The notes beneath the pieces were generated by a model, which saw nothing but the letters and a program-made list of their open reading frames with translations, was not told the origin of the DNA and ran no database searches. DNA of 64,000 nt from Bacteroidetes bacterium GWC2_46_850 (GTDB lineage: Bacteria; Bacteroidota; Bacteroidia; Bacteroidales; Dysgonomonadaceae). Shown here piece after piece: positions 33,648 through 41,639 of this stretch. How positions within the stretch are numbered: position 1 is the stretch's first letter; every line of letters begins with the position of its first letter. A program made the position numbers and the translations under genes. The stretch spans positions 124,001-188,000 of the forward strand of contig MENQ01000024.1 of the NCBI GenBank assembly GCA_001768325.1. The letters are read 5' to 3'.

Positions 33648-35286
33648 AGGCCATCTGTTCTCCCCAGTTTAAGTTAAGCACCCTGTGGGCCACTTCTTCG
33701 AACCGCTGTTCATGGGAGGCCACAATTACCAGTCGTTCCCCTGCCATCTTCACAATCTCCTGCAGGATAACCTCTACCGTGCCGGCATCCAGGTTGGCTG
33801 TAGGCTCATCGAGGATCGCCACCGGCCGTGGGTGCATCATCATTCGTGCCAGGGTTACCAGTTGTCGTTCACCGCCGGAAAGCTGTCTTCCGTTGTGAGT
33901 TAAAACGGTATCCCATCCATCCTCCTTTTTTGCGACAATCTGCTGCATGAATTCGGGAAAGGATTCTTCGCCGGTCGTTTCCCGTTGCAAGAGGAGGTTA
34001 TAGTGTAGCGTACCGTCGAAGATAAACGGAAACTGGTTCATGTAGGTCGTATTCGCTTTAAGCCAGTGGCGGGACCAAACGTTATCCCGTCTGTTGACCG
34101 AAACGGTCCCTTCGTGTGCGGCAAGACTGCCGGCGCATATTTTGAGGAGGGTCGATTTTCCCGATCCCGAGATGCCTTTCACCAGCACTAGTCCTTTTTT
34201 GGGAAATTGTTGATGAATCTCGTGTAGCACCTTCACCGGCGAGTCGGGATAAGCAAAGCTGAGGTTGCTGATTGTGATATGGTCAAATGTTTCATCCAGA
34301 TCTGTAGGTGGTGTTTCCGCCGTGCGGGTAAGCAGTGGCATCAGCAGGTCGGCCGCAGCCAGTGCCCTGTTCCGGTCGTGATACGCACCCACGAACTTCC
34401 GGATGTAAAAGAAGAAATAGGGCGTGATGGTAAGCAGGAACAGCGCCGTGCCAAAGTCGTACCCCTTGCCGTAGTTAGGGCCGTTCATGATTCCCATCAA
34501 GCTGAAGCCAAGGTAAATGGCGATGGCGGCAATGGCGATGGTGACAAACAGTTCAAGCACTGCCGAGGAGAGGATGGCCACCCGCATCACGCCGATGGTT
34601 GCCTGGTTGAGCTCTTCGCTCTTGCGCGACAAGAAACGGTATTGCGGTAATAGATTGTCGAGGTTGACGATCTCTGTAACCGTTTTCAGCCGGTTATAAA
34701 ATACGGCCGAATATTTCAGGAAAAGTCCGGTATGTTTCTTATGTATTGCTTCGGCTCCAATACCGATGACAGCCATCTGCACGGGGATTACGAAAAGGGA
34801 GACCATCAGGATGAGTGCCACCCATTTTTCCAGGAAGAAGCAGATCACCAGCAGCAGGATGCTCACCACGGCCGTCGCCACGGAATAGGGAATAAAAAAT
34901 GCAAAGTAGGGCTTCAGGTCGTCACTGATTTTGGTCATATACAGCGCGCCGGTGGTGGAGTCGAACCGGTTTTCCCGCATCAACACCGGGTAAAGCTCCT
35001 TTTTGATGCCGGCCACAATGGTATTTCCAGCCCGGTAGTTGGAACGCGACTCGAAGTGGGCGAAAAGGTACCGCCCTGCAAGGAATGCCAGTGCCGACAG
35101 CAGCGTCTTGGGGAGCAGGTTTCCATTGTTGAGCCACGAAGCTGCGAATTCAGACAAATACCAGCTGAAGGCCGCAAAGCTCCCCGCGCTGAGCAGGGTG
35201 AACAGCGAGGCAATGGCATAGGTACTCCTCGCCGCTGCCATTCTTTTGCCGAGCCATCCGGAGGCACTCTGTTGTTTTGTACTCAT
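33640..35286 (-). CDS. cydD: Thiol reductant ABC exporter subunit CydD
   Basis: A 548-residue partner of CydC: an N-terminal six-helix permease domain, and an ATPase domain with GISGSGKSTLL, LSGGERQLVTLARM and VAILDEPTANLD. The frame remains open to 35343, but the promoter at 35341-35371 lies over that part, so the start is the ATG at 35286 (MSTKQQSASG). Assignment of C and D follows order (D first) and general likeness; the two families are similar and could be exchanged. Confidence 0.85.
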   Translation of the reverse strand: MSTKQQSASGWLGKRMAAARSTYAIASLFTLLSAGSFAAFSWYLSEFAASWLNNGNLLPKTLLSALAFLAGRYLFAHFESRSNYRAGNTIVAGIKKELYPVLMRENRFDSTTGALYMTKISDDLKPYFAFFIPYSVATAVVSILLLVICFFLEKWVALILMVSLFVIPVQMAVIGIGAEAIHKKHTGLFLKYSAVFYNRLKTVTEIVNLDNLLPQYRFLSRKSEELNQATIGVMRVAILSSAVLELFVTIAIAAIAIYLGFSLMGIMNGPNYGKGYDFGTALFLLTITPYFFFYIRKFVGAYHDRNRALAAADLLMPLLTRTAETPPTDLDETFDHITISNLSFAYPDSPVKVLHEIHQQFPKKGLVLVKGISGSGKSTLLKICAGSLAAHEGTVSVNRRDNVWSRHWLKANTTYMNQFPFIFDGTLHYNLLLQRETTGEESFPEFMQQIVAKKEDGWDTVLTHNGRQLSGGERQLVTLARMMMHPRPVAILDEPTANLDAGTVEVILQEIVKMAGERLVIVASHEQRFEEVAHRVLNLNWGEQMAYA

Positions 35287-35340
35287 CGATTGCCTGTGAT
35301 TTTTAATTTCCCTTAACTCGGGGATGTGGGTGATGAGGGA

Positions 35341-35371
35341 CAAAGATAGTTATTTTGGATTCCAATACAAA
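35341..35371 (-). promoter_or_regulatory. cydDC promoter
   Basis: Minus-strand TTTG (35371-35368), exactly 19 bases, then TATCTTTG (35348-35341). It is one of the best matches to the Bacteroidetes consensus in the window. Confidence 0.7.
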
Positions 35372-35419
35372 AGCCGGCCGGAGAAGATAGATCGAAATTT
35401 AATTTTAGAAGCAATCCTT

Positions 35420-35449
35420 TTTGTTTCTCAGAAAAATATACTACTTTTG
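35420..35449 (+). promoter_or_regulatory. tRNA-Pro promoter
   Basis: TTTG (35420-35423), 18 bases, TACTTTTG (35442-35449). The tRNA begins 31 bases later. Confidence 0.6.
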
Positions 35450-35480
35450 CATCCGCGAATCACATCCACTCGCAATGTTT

Positions 35481-35555
35481 CGGGGTGTAGCGCAGTCCGG
35501 TTAGCGCACCTGCTTTGGGAGCAGGGGGTCCCAAGTTCGAATCTTGGTACCCCGA
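35481..35555 (+). tRNA. tRNA-Pro (anticodon TGG)
   Basis: A 75-base cloverleaf: acceptor arms CGGGGTG and TACCCCG with discriminator A, anticodon stem CCTGC/GCAGG with loop TTTGGGA (35514-35520), so anticodon TGG at 35516-35518, and T arm with GTTCGAATC. The CCA end is not encoded. It marks the left edge of the AT-richer accessory stretch. Confidence 0.95.
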
Positions 35556-35566
35556 CGTTGAAAATC

Positions 35567-35603
35567 AAACACTTATCTGAATATTCAGGTAGGTGTTTTT
35601 TTT
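35567..35603 (+). terminator. Terminator after tRNA-Pro
   Basis: A 14-pair stem (35567-35580 with 35585-35598, two wobble pairs) around ATAT, followed by a T-run. It ends the tRNA transcript. Confidence 0.8.
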
Positions 35604-35700
35604 GAGAACACACAATTAGCGTATCAGATCACTTTTATTTCCTACTCCGCTGATTACAAATTGCCTCGTTGCTGTAACCCGATTTTTTTAATCATTATTT

Positions 35701-35766
35701 TTAGAAATCTTCATCAAAGTAGTTGCTGGCGAAATTTTCACCGATATTTTGAATGAAATGAATCAT
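35701..35766 (-). other. 21-codon ORF behind the AAA_14 ATPase gene, possible gene fragment
   Basis: ATG at 35766 lies 1 base after the ATPase stop; the frame reads MIHFIQNIGENFASNYFDED and one more residue before TAA. The sequence looks like the beginning of a longer protein (a restriction-methylase-like start came to mind but I cannot support that), so it may be a 5' remnant. No family is recognised. Confidence 0.25.
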
Positions 35767-35767
35767 A

Positions 35768-37003
35768 TTATTCGCCCCAAACATTATTTATTGGTACTGC
35801 TTGTAAATTATTACCTCCAAATCCGCCCAACACATGTTCTCCCGTATACAGCAAAATGCCTTTTTTAAATTTAGGGCCTGCCAATTGGGCTAACTTCTTT
35901 AGACCTTTAAAGTCATCTGGTTTCAAGGACGATTTTGATTTAATTTCGATTCCATAGATCATCTTTTTTTGATCTTCGATCACCAGGTCCACCTCAGCAC
36001 CTTTGTGCATGCTAAAATGCATTAATTTTAATGGGTCGTTGAACCAACTGATCTGTTTCTGGATCTCCATGGCTACAAAATTTTCTACAAAATGTCCTGC
36101 CTGTGTTCGGTCTTGCAATAGGTCGTCGCCATTATTCGCCAGCTGACACAATAAGCCGGTATCATTTAAAAATATTTTTGGGGATTTCACAAATTGCCCT
36201 TCAGCATGGGGAGTCCATGCGGGAATTTTTACGATCATAAAAACCTGTTCCAACAATGCCATATAACGTTGAAAAGAACTGTTCTTGATTCCAGTCAATC
36301 GGGCAATGTCAGACATGTTGATTGTGCTTCCCACTCTCACGCTCAGCAGGTTTAAGATTTTAGGCATGAATATCAGGCCATCAATATTGGCCAGGTCTCG
36401 AATGTCTTTTTGCAGGATAGATTCCATATAAGCTTGCAGCCACTTTGCTCTTCTGCTATCCGAGGTACGGTTTATAACTTCGGGATATCCCCCTCGTCTT
36501 ATCAGTTTAATAATCTCTTCCCAACTCGTAGGAATAGACTTGAAGTTATTCTTGTCTTTGATTAAATTATCCAGGAAAACACTTTTACTTCCAGTTATTT
36601 CATCAACAGAAAATGGCCAAAGCTGGTGTGTTTCGATTCTTCCGGCTAATGAATCTGCTATTTTGGGTTGAAGCATCACATTGGCAGATCCTGTAAGGAT
36701 GATTCTACGATTGCGATTGTCATCAATCAATTTCTTTAGACTTAAAAATAGCTCAGGTGCGCGTTGTACTTCATCAATAATTATATTCTCTCCAATATCC
36801 AACAAGAAACCCATTGGATCTGAATGAGCAGTGGCTAATACCGACGGGTCGTCCAAGGTGACATATTTACCAGAAAAAACTCCATCTTTTAATAACTGTT
36901 GACAAAAAGTGGTCTTTCCGGTTTGCCTTGCCCCTGTTATCATTACCACTGGCGTGTCTTCCAGTGCTTTTGATATCTGCGTATATATAAAACGTTTAAT
37001 CAT
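35768..37003 (-). CDS. AAA_14 / DUF4143 family ATPase
   Basis: A 411-residue protein with Walker A GARQTGKTT (residues 24-32), Walker B-like NIIIDEVQRAPEL near residue 75, sensor ILTGSAN near 103, and a C-terminal DUF4143 (about 200-370) with a PD-(D/E)XK-like end: HKGAEVDLVIED and YGIEIKSKSSLK, where Glu-Asp and Glu-Ile-Lys fit nuclease-fold residues. The family is widespread and patchy in Bacteroidetes and archaea; its task is not known (suspected defence, addiction or mobile). It is lower in GC than its neighbours. A -7 box TATATTTG (37024-37017) gives a leader of only a few bases. Confidence 0.9.
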   Translation of the reverse strand: MIKRFIYTQISKALEDTPVVMITGARQTGKTTFCQQLLKDGVFSGKYVTLDDPSVLATAHSDPMGFLLDIGENIIIDEVQRAPELFLSLKKLIDDNRNRRIILTGSANVMLQPKIADSLAGRIETHQLWPFSVDEITGSKSVFLDNLIKDKNNFKSIPTSWEEIIKLIRRGGYPEVINRTSDSRRAKWLQAYMESILQKDIRDLANIDGLIFMPKILNLLSVRVGSTINMSDIARLTGIKNSSFQRYMALLEQVFMIVKIPAWTPHAEGQFVKSPKIFLNDTGLLCQLANNGDDLLQDRTQAGHFVENFVAMEIQKQISWFNDPLKLMHFSMHKGAEVDLVIEDQKKMIYGIEIKSKSSLKPDDFKGLKKLAQLAGPKFKKGILLYTGEHVLGGFGGNNLQAVPINNVWGE

Positions 37004-37028
37004 GTCTAATTTACTGCAAATATAATAA

Positions 37029-37068
37029 TTTGTGGGTAAATATGGACAATTTTGTGGGTAAAAATGGA
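37029..37068. repeat. Two 18-base direct repeats, 22-base period, before the AAA_14 gene
   Basis: Copies at 37029-37046 and 37051-37068 share 17 of 18 bases (core TTTGTGGGTAAA). They sit directly upstream of the -7 element of the ATPase gene and are about two helical turns apart, as binding sites for one protein would be. Confidence 0.75.
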
Positions 37069-37214
37069 ATTACTTTCGACGTAAAACATGCCCCTGGGTA
37101 ATCGGTGGATTCTGGAAACGAGAGCCACATCTTTATCGACCGAAGTTTCCAACTGTGTCATCAGATAACTGACCACTGGGAGCCGACCCCATCGCGTGGT
37201 GAGCCACTTGTTTA

Positions 37215-38198
37215 TTATGGCGCCAGGAACCAGTATTTCGCGGTTTCATCCGTCGAGAAGAAATTTATCAAAAGATCAGCAACCTTTTTTCTGCCGGACA
37301 TGCTTGGGTGTGTACCGTCTGTTTGGAAATCGTCCCGTACCCAATAAAGACCGTCGCTTCTCGGAGTGGTACCATTGGCCCAAAGATATGGTCCCCAGGA
37401 AAGCCAGGCTGCATTAGGATTTGCACCTGCGAAACTTAATTCGTTGTCTCCGTTGATCTGCTCTTCGATTAACTTTTTTATTGTCCATCCCGTGTACCAC
37501 GCAAAAGGTTCGGGATTTAGTTTTGTTGTGGCGTAACCGGCATAAATCCTGTTGCTTAAATAGACTATTTTTAGGTTTGGAAATTTAGATTTCAACATCT
37601 TCATGACCGATTTGTACTTCATTTTCAATGCGTTGGGATAAGTAACGAAGGAGGTGTCCGAAGGTCCGGCTTCTGCTTCCTTAAACCAGATTATCTGAAC
37701 CTGTGAGGGAGTCAGACCGCCATTGGCCAAACGAGTATTTACAGCGTTCCAATAGGGAGCTTCCGGGTTGTTTATTTTATTAATATCCTGACCTCCCTGG
37801 GCACCGTCGATCAAAACCAGTTTCGGATGTTTGCCAGTGAAAGTTTTCATCTGGTCAATAAAAGCGGATGTCTCCTGGGTGGTGTTCGACATGCCGACGG
37901 ACATCCATACTATTTTACCATTGGCTACGTCTTCGACACCCGATTCATTTAATGGACGAATGAATTTTGAAATTTCAATGCCGGCATTGTTGTGGGCGGA
38001 TGGCCTTTGGTTTGATCCATTTGGGTACAATCCACCTTGAACTCCACGATAAGTTGCACCGTCAAAATCAATTAAAGGAGTAGGGATTGTTATTTCCTTC
38101 TTGACAATAACTTCATCCTCGTTTTTATCTATTCCCTTGTCGCAAGCCGTTAATAGCAGAACAAGGGTAATAAAAAAGAAATAATTCAGGATTTCCAC
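37215..38198 (-). CDS. SGNH-hydrolase-like lipoprotein
   Basis: A 327-residue predicted lipoprotein with a signal ending LLLTAC (cysteine 19). The signal lacks basic residues before the hydrophobic part, so the GTG start at 38198 may not be exact. The C-terminal block QTDGTHPSMSGRKKVADLL has the Asp-X-X-His of SGNH/GDSL hydrolases, and GMSN near residue 105 may be the changed Ser block, so an esterase or acetylesterase for polysaccharides is possible. It follows the GH5-like gene on the same strand, 35 bases after its stop, and probably works with it. Confidence 0.7.
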   Translation of the reverse strand: MEILNYFFFITLVLLLTACDKGIDKNEDEVIVKKEITIPTPLIDFDGATYRGVQGGLYPNGSNQRPSAHNNAGIEISKFIRPLNESGVEDVANGKIVWMSVGMSNTTQETSAFIDQMKTFTGKHPKLVLIDGAQGGQDINKINNPEAPYWNAVNTRLANGGLTPSQVQIIWFKEAEAGPSDTSFVTYPNALKMKYKSVMKMLKSKFPNLKIVYLSNRIYAGYATTKLNPEPFAWYTGWTIKKLIEEQINGDNELSFAGANPNAAWLSWGPYLWANGTTPRSDGLYWVRDDFQTDGTHPSMSGRKKVADLLINFFSTDETAKYWFLAP

Positions 38199-38235
38199 AG
38201 GCTTTAATTATTGGAAATTATTTGTAATTGAACCT
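38183..38235. repeat. Imperfect direct repeat, copy 1
   Basis: 53 bases that share 43 positions with 39434-39486. It spans the start codon of the SGNH-like gene and the stop of the GH5-like gene. The two copies flank the GH5-like gene. Confidence 0.65.
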
Positions 38236-39337
38236 AGTCAGCACCTGTAAGACTTTTTATCACATCCACTTCGTCCTGTTTATAAGGCGTTCCGTCCTGA
38301 TGAAAAATATCATGAAACCAAAGTTTTGGTTGGGCTCCGTCCGGCATAGGGGTGTCCCACGCGTAAATAGTGTTTGTTTTTCCTGAAACCAGTCCCCAGT
38401 TATAAGCTCCAATCTGTTCTCTTTTCAATATCGGTAAAATATCTTTAAACAAACTGTTGCGCGTGCGTGCCATATATTCGGTACATATTAGCGGTTTGGA
38501 AGACAATGATCTTAATGTATCGATATACCATTTGTGATTAATGGAATCGCCATAATTATGATATGTAATCACATCCGAATTTTTAATTTGATAATCAGTC
38601 AATTCTTTCAGATCCCATTTCCACACACCAACTGATAAGGGTTGTGAAGGATTAATCTCCCGTCCCCATTTGAAAACTTTTTCGAGCAAAGGCATACTTT
38701 TGTTTCCGTGATCCGAATTTCCAGGTTCGTTATACAAATCCCACAAAACGATTCGTTTGTCGTTACCAAATGAAGAGAGAATGTCTTTTACGTATTTTTC
38801 CAACGAACCGACCATGCCCGGATTGATATGGATTGAATCTCCCGGATCTTGCACCCATCCCGAGTTGTGGATGCCCGGTTTCGGTTCCGGCTGTTTGCCC
38901 GCCTGGTAAGTAGGGTTCCAGCAATCGTCGAAGAGTACAAAAAGCGTTGAAATACCGTGTTTATCTGCAATGTCCAGGTATTGATTCATCCTGTTTTTAA
39001 AGCCAGTGGTGTCGATTTGCCAGGCCAGATGGTGCAAATAAACACGCATGGAATTAAATCCGATGCTTTGAGCATAGCCCAATTCACGATCAATGGTTTC
39101 GGGATCAAAGGTTTCGGCTTGCCACATTTCAAGTTGATTAATGGCTGTACTCGGAATGAAATCGCTTCCTCTCAGCCAGTCTACACCGTTATACCATGTG
39201 TTTGCCTGTTCATCGGTCCACACTTCACGAATCGGTTTTTCGCTTGTCTCATTCTTTTTTTGCGATTGATTGCACGAAACCAAGGTAATCGCTGTTGCCA
39301 TCACTAACGATAAAAAAAAGTACTTTTTCACATTCAT
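38234..39337 (-). CDS. GH5-like glycoside hydrolase lipoprotein
   Basis: A 367-residue protein with lipobox LVSC (cysteine 22). It has a TIM-barrel cellulase-like fold: FNSMRVYLHHLAW near 95-106, acid/base E204 in WDLYNEPGN, and a probable nucleophile E287 in ICTEYMAR. The pattern fits clan GH-A, near GH5; its subfamily and sugar are not known, though similar genes are often called xylanase. It is lipid-anchored, probably on the surface. It precedes the SGNH-like gene on the minus strand and is AT-rich. Confidence 0.85.
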   Translation of the reverse strand: MNVKKYFFLSLVMATAITLVSCNQSQKKNETSEKPIREVWTDEQANTWYNGVDWLRGSDFIPSTAINQLEMWQAETFDPETIDRELGYAQSIGFNSMRVYLHHLAWQIDTTGFKNRMNQYLDIADKHGISTLFVLFDDCWNPTYQAGKQPEPKPGIHNSGWVQDPGDSIHINPGMVGSLEKYVKDILSSFGNDKRIVLWDLYNEPGNSDHGNKSMPLLEKVFKWGREINPSQPLSVGVWKWDLKELTDYQIKNSDVITYHNYGDSINHKWYIDTLRSLSSKPLICTEYMARTRNSLFKDILPILKREQIGAYNWGLVSGKTNTIYAWDTPMPDGAQPKLWFHDIFHQDGTPYKQDEVDVIKSLTGAD

Positions 39338-39433
39338 TTTTTATTGAATAAAACTAATAACATATTTATTTTTCATTGATTAATTCAGGATTTATTCCGT
39401 GCTTTTCCATAATTTATCCATACAAAAAGAGTA

Positions 39434-39486
39434 AATTCAGGATTTCCACAGCCCTTGATTATAGTGTACTATTTGTGATTGAATCT
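39434..39486. repeat. Imperfect direct repeat, copy 2
   Basis: See 38183-38235. On the minus strand it contains a copy of the SGNH-like gene's start region (GTG, then a frame reading EILNLLFLYG before TAA), so it is a duplicated 5' end. A shorter match of 12 bases lies at 39382-39393. Confidence 0.6.
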
Positions 39487-39841
39487 ACAATGTGAAATAA
39501 CCAAAGATGTGACCGATGCAAATTTAGTTTAAATTTTTCTTTTTATTTACAACTTTTCAATAATCATGCATTTCTCATGCAATGCAAAGTCTGTATCTAC
39601 CTCTTCAAAAAATCATAGCCAACAATAATAATTGGAACCCGTAATGCATTTGGATCATTATTTGTTTTAATATTCCGTGAAATTTATCGTACTTTATTAT
39701 AAAATAACTCGCCGTATTTCCTGATTACGATATCGAAAAGCATCGTAACGATCCCGTCTATCTGACCATCGAGAGAGCGATGCTCAAGTGCGCATCCACT
39801 CAGTAATCAAAATGCAAAGCGTGTCGGGACTTGTGATTGGA

Positions 39842-39973
39842 CTAGAAACTACCGGAACGGATGATCAGGCGTGCGTTTAGATTCTCAATCCGGTTATCAT
39901 TGGAGGTAACCGGTTTTCCGTTGATTTTCACGTTTTCCAGTATCACCTCATGCACGGTGTGTTTATCGCCATT
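39842..39973 (-). pseudogene. C-terminal remnant of a beta-helix or GH28-like protein
   Basis: A 43-codon minus frame, bounded by TAA upstream and a TAG stop, reads HEVILENVKINGKPVTSN and ends RLIIRSGSF. This looks like the final turns of a right-handed beta-helix carbohydrate-active protein. No 5' part is found nearby. The assignment is from the style of the repeat only. Confidence 0.4.
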
Positions 39974-40021
39974 TTAAACAACAGCTTGTCGGTGCTTTCC
40001 GAATTGATGAAATTTCGCATG

Positions 40022-40108
40022 CTTCCAATCGCACCATACTGGAATTGAAATGATTGCACTTGAGTCAATCGATTTAGAGAATCAGATCCTTCCAATCGCA
40101 CCATACTG
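40022..40108 (+). CRISPR. Minimal orphan CRISPR array, two repeats, one spacer
   Basis: A 30-base repeat at 40022-40051 begins CTTCCAATC and ends GGAATTGAAAT; ATTGAAAT is the known 8-base 5' handle of many type I-B and type III repeats. A 37-base spacer follows (40052-40088), then a second repeat whose first 20 bases (40089-40108) are identical and whose rest has diverged, as in a terminal repeat. Orientation is therefore plus, with the leader to the left. No cas gene is in the window. Alternatively, a chance repeat, but the length, spacing and handle fit well. Confidence 0.7.
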
Positions 40109-40308
40109 CTATAATTACAACCTTACGTGATTATCCTCCCGAGTAATCAAGCAATATTAGAATTATACAAACGCATGGCCTCCTCGGTGCTTCGTGATAT
40201 TGTAACGGTATTTAATCGGGGTAGCTGACCGGTGCGGTCAGCAAAACTACCTGATTGGAGATTGGACTGAAATATTGGTTGAACTTATTCTTGTCAAAAA
40301 AACAGAGA

Positions 40309-41628
40309 CTACGGATCCGGGACCGGTAGCAGCACCACCACCATATCCATCACATTGGTGCGGGTATTGCCGGTGATGATATGCCCTCCGGCCTGTTGGA
40401 AAAAGTGGTAGGAGTCGAACCGGGAGAGGTGGTCGAAAGCATCGACCTGTTTCTTCCGTGCATCTGGGAGGGTGCGACTGTCCACCACTGCGCCTGCCGC
40501 ATCGGTGGGACCATCGGTGCCGTCTGTACCGGCACAGAGGATGGTGATCTCCCTGGCGGAATCTATATGCGTAGCCAACCGGAGTGCCAGGTGTTGGTTG
40601 CGTCCGCCCAGCCCTGTGCCGCTCACCTGCAATGTGGGCTCCCCGCCAAAAAGGAGGCAGAGCGGTTTAGCGAGATTTTGATACGGAGCCTCTTCAATGG
40701 TGTGGAGAATAAAATCTGTCACAACGCTGTAATCCCCCTGCAGTGCATCGGTGATGATGTGTGCTTCAAAACCGAGCTCCCCGGCCCTGCGGGCCGCTGC
40801 CTCGAGCGCCAGCCGGTTGCTTCCGACAATATGGTTGTAGACGTGACTGAAGACAGGATCTCCCGGTTTCGGTGTCTCCGGAAGAAGAGCTGCCGCCCCC
40901 CGGCGCAGATGATCCAGTAGCATTGCTGGAAAACGATCCCCGAGCGCATATTTCCCTATTACGGTCAGTGCATCGGCGAAGGTGCTGCTGTCGGGAGCTG
41001 TGGGACCGGAGGCGATGACATCCAAAGGGTCGCCAATCACATCGGAAAGAATCAGCGTGATCACCGTGGCGGGAGTAGCTGCCTTGGCCAGCTGTCCCCC
41101 CTTCACCCCGGAGAGATGCTTGCGGACGGTATTGATCTCGGAGATGTCGGCGCCGCAACGTACCAGCAGGTCACTGGCCTGTGTCAGATCGTCGAGGGTG
41201 GCTCCTTCAGGGACATCGGCCATCAGTGCCGAGGCACCACCGGAGATCAGGCAAATCACCAGATCATCTTTCTCCGCCCGGCGGGCCAGCGCAAGCATCC
41301 GCCGTGTGGCCTCCACCCCGGCAGCATCGGGTAACGGATGCCCCGCCTCGGTAAGGGTGAGACGGCTCAGCATGCTCCCATGTCCATACTTGGTCACCAC
41401 AAGCCCATCGGTGATGAGGTCCCCCATGATATTCTCCGTCTCCTTCGCCATCAGTGCCGCCGCCTTGCCCGCCGCCAGCACATATACCCGTCCGTCCGGG
41501 GAAAGTGGGTAGGTGCGGCCTGCTATATGCAGCAGGCTGCCCTCCCGGTTGACCTGTTGCGCTATCAGCCTGTCGGGGAGAACGTGTTCCACGCCAGCAA
41601 GAAATATCTGTTCTGCGATTTTTCTCAT
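40309..41628 (-). CDS. Glycerate 2-kinase, MOFRL family (DUF4147)
   Basis: A 439-residue cytosolic kinase that phosphorylates glycerate at C2. The N-terminal half is DUF4147 (VLAAGKAAALMAKETE, LISGGASALMADVPEG), and the C-terminal half has the MOFRL domain (LLFGGEPTLQVSGTGLGGRNQHLAL, and CAGTDGTDGPTDAAGAVVD near residue 370). It begins 11 bases after the permease gene on the minus strand, so the pair takes up and uses glycerate, or a related sugar acid. Confidence 0.92.
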   Translation of the reverse strand: MRKIAEQIFLAGVEHVLPDRLIAQQVNREGSLLHIAGRTYPLSPDGRVYVLAAGKAAALMAKETENIMGDLITDGLVVTKYGHGSMLSRLTLTEAGHPLPDAAGVEATRRMLALARRAEKDDLVICLISGGASALMADVPEGATLDDLTQASDLLVRCGADISEINTVRKHLSGVKGGQLAKAATPATVITLILSDVIGDPLDVIASGPTAPDSSTFADALTVIGKYALGDRFPAMLLDHLRRGAAALLPETPKPGDPVFSHVYNHIVGSNRLALEAAARRAGELGFEAHIITDALQGDYSVVTDFILHTIEEAPYQNLAKPLCLLFGGEPTLQVSGTGLGGRNQHLALRLATHIDSAREITILCAGTDGTDGPTDAAGAVVDSRTLPDARKKQVDAFDHLSRFDSYHFFQQAGGHIITGNTRTNVMDMVVVLLPVPDP

Positions 41629-41639
41629 GGCAGGTTACA

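Larger units (their letters stand above)
39338..40308. other. Gene-poor 970-base stretch
   Basis: No intact gene is seen here. It contains the leader of the GH5-like gene, the direct-repeat copy at 39434-39486, a short open plus frame near 39700-39806 (reading ...PVYLTIERAMLKCASTQ) that I cannot identify, the remnant at 39842-39973 and the CRISPR-like array at 40022-40108. The pattern is of decay between the accessory segment and the core. Confidence 0.6.

Noticed and set aside
37105-37347. Plus-strand frame of 80 codons between the AAA_14 and SGNH-like genes
   Set aside because: It overlaps the SGNH-like gene's 3' end antisense, has no recognisable sequence and no promoter.
35481-40308. A full integrative element using tRNA-Pro
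   Set aside because: No integrase, no relaxase and no clear copy of the tRNA 3' end were found; only the AT-rich composition and tRNA position support it.
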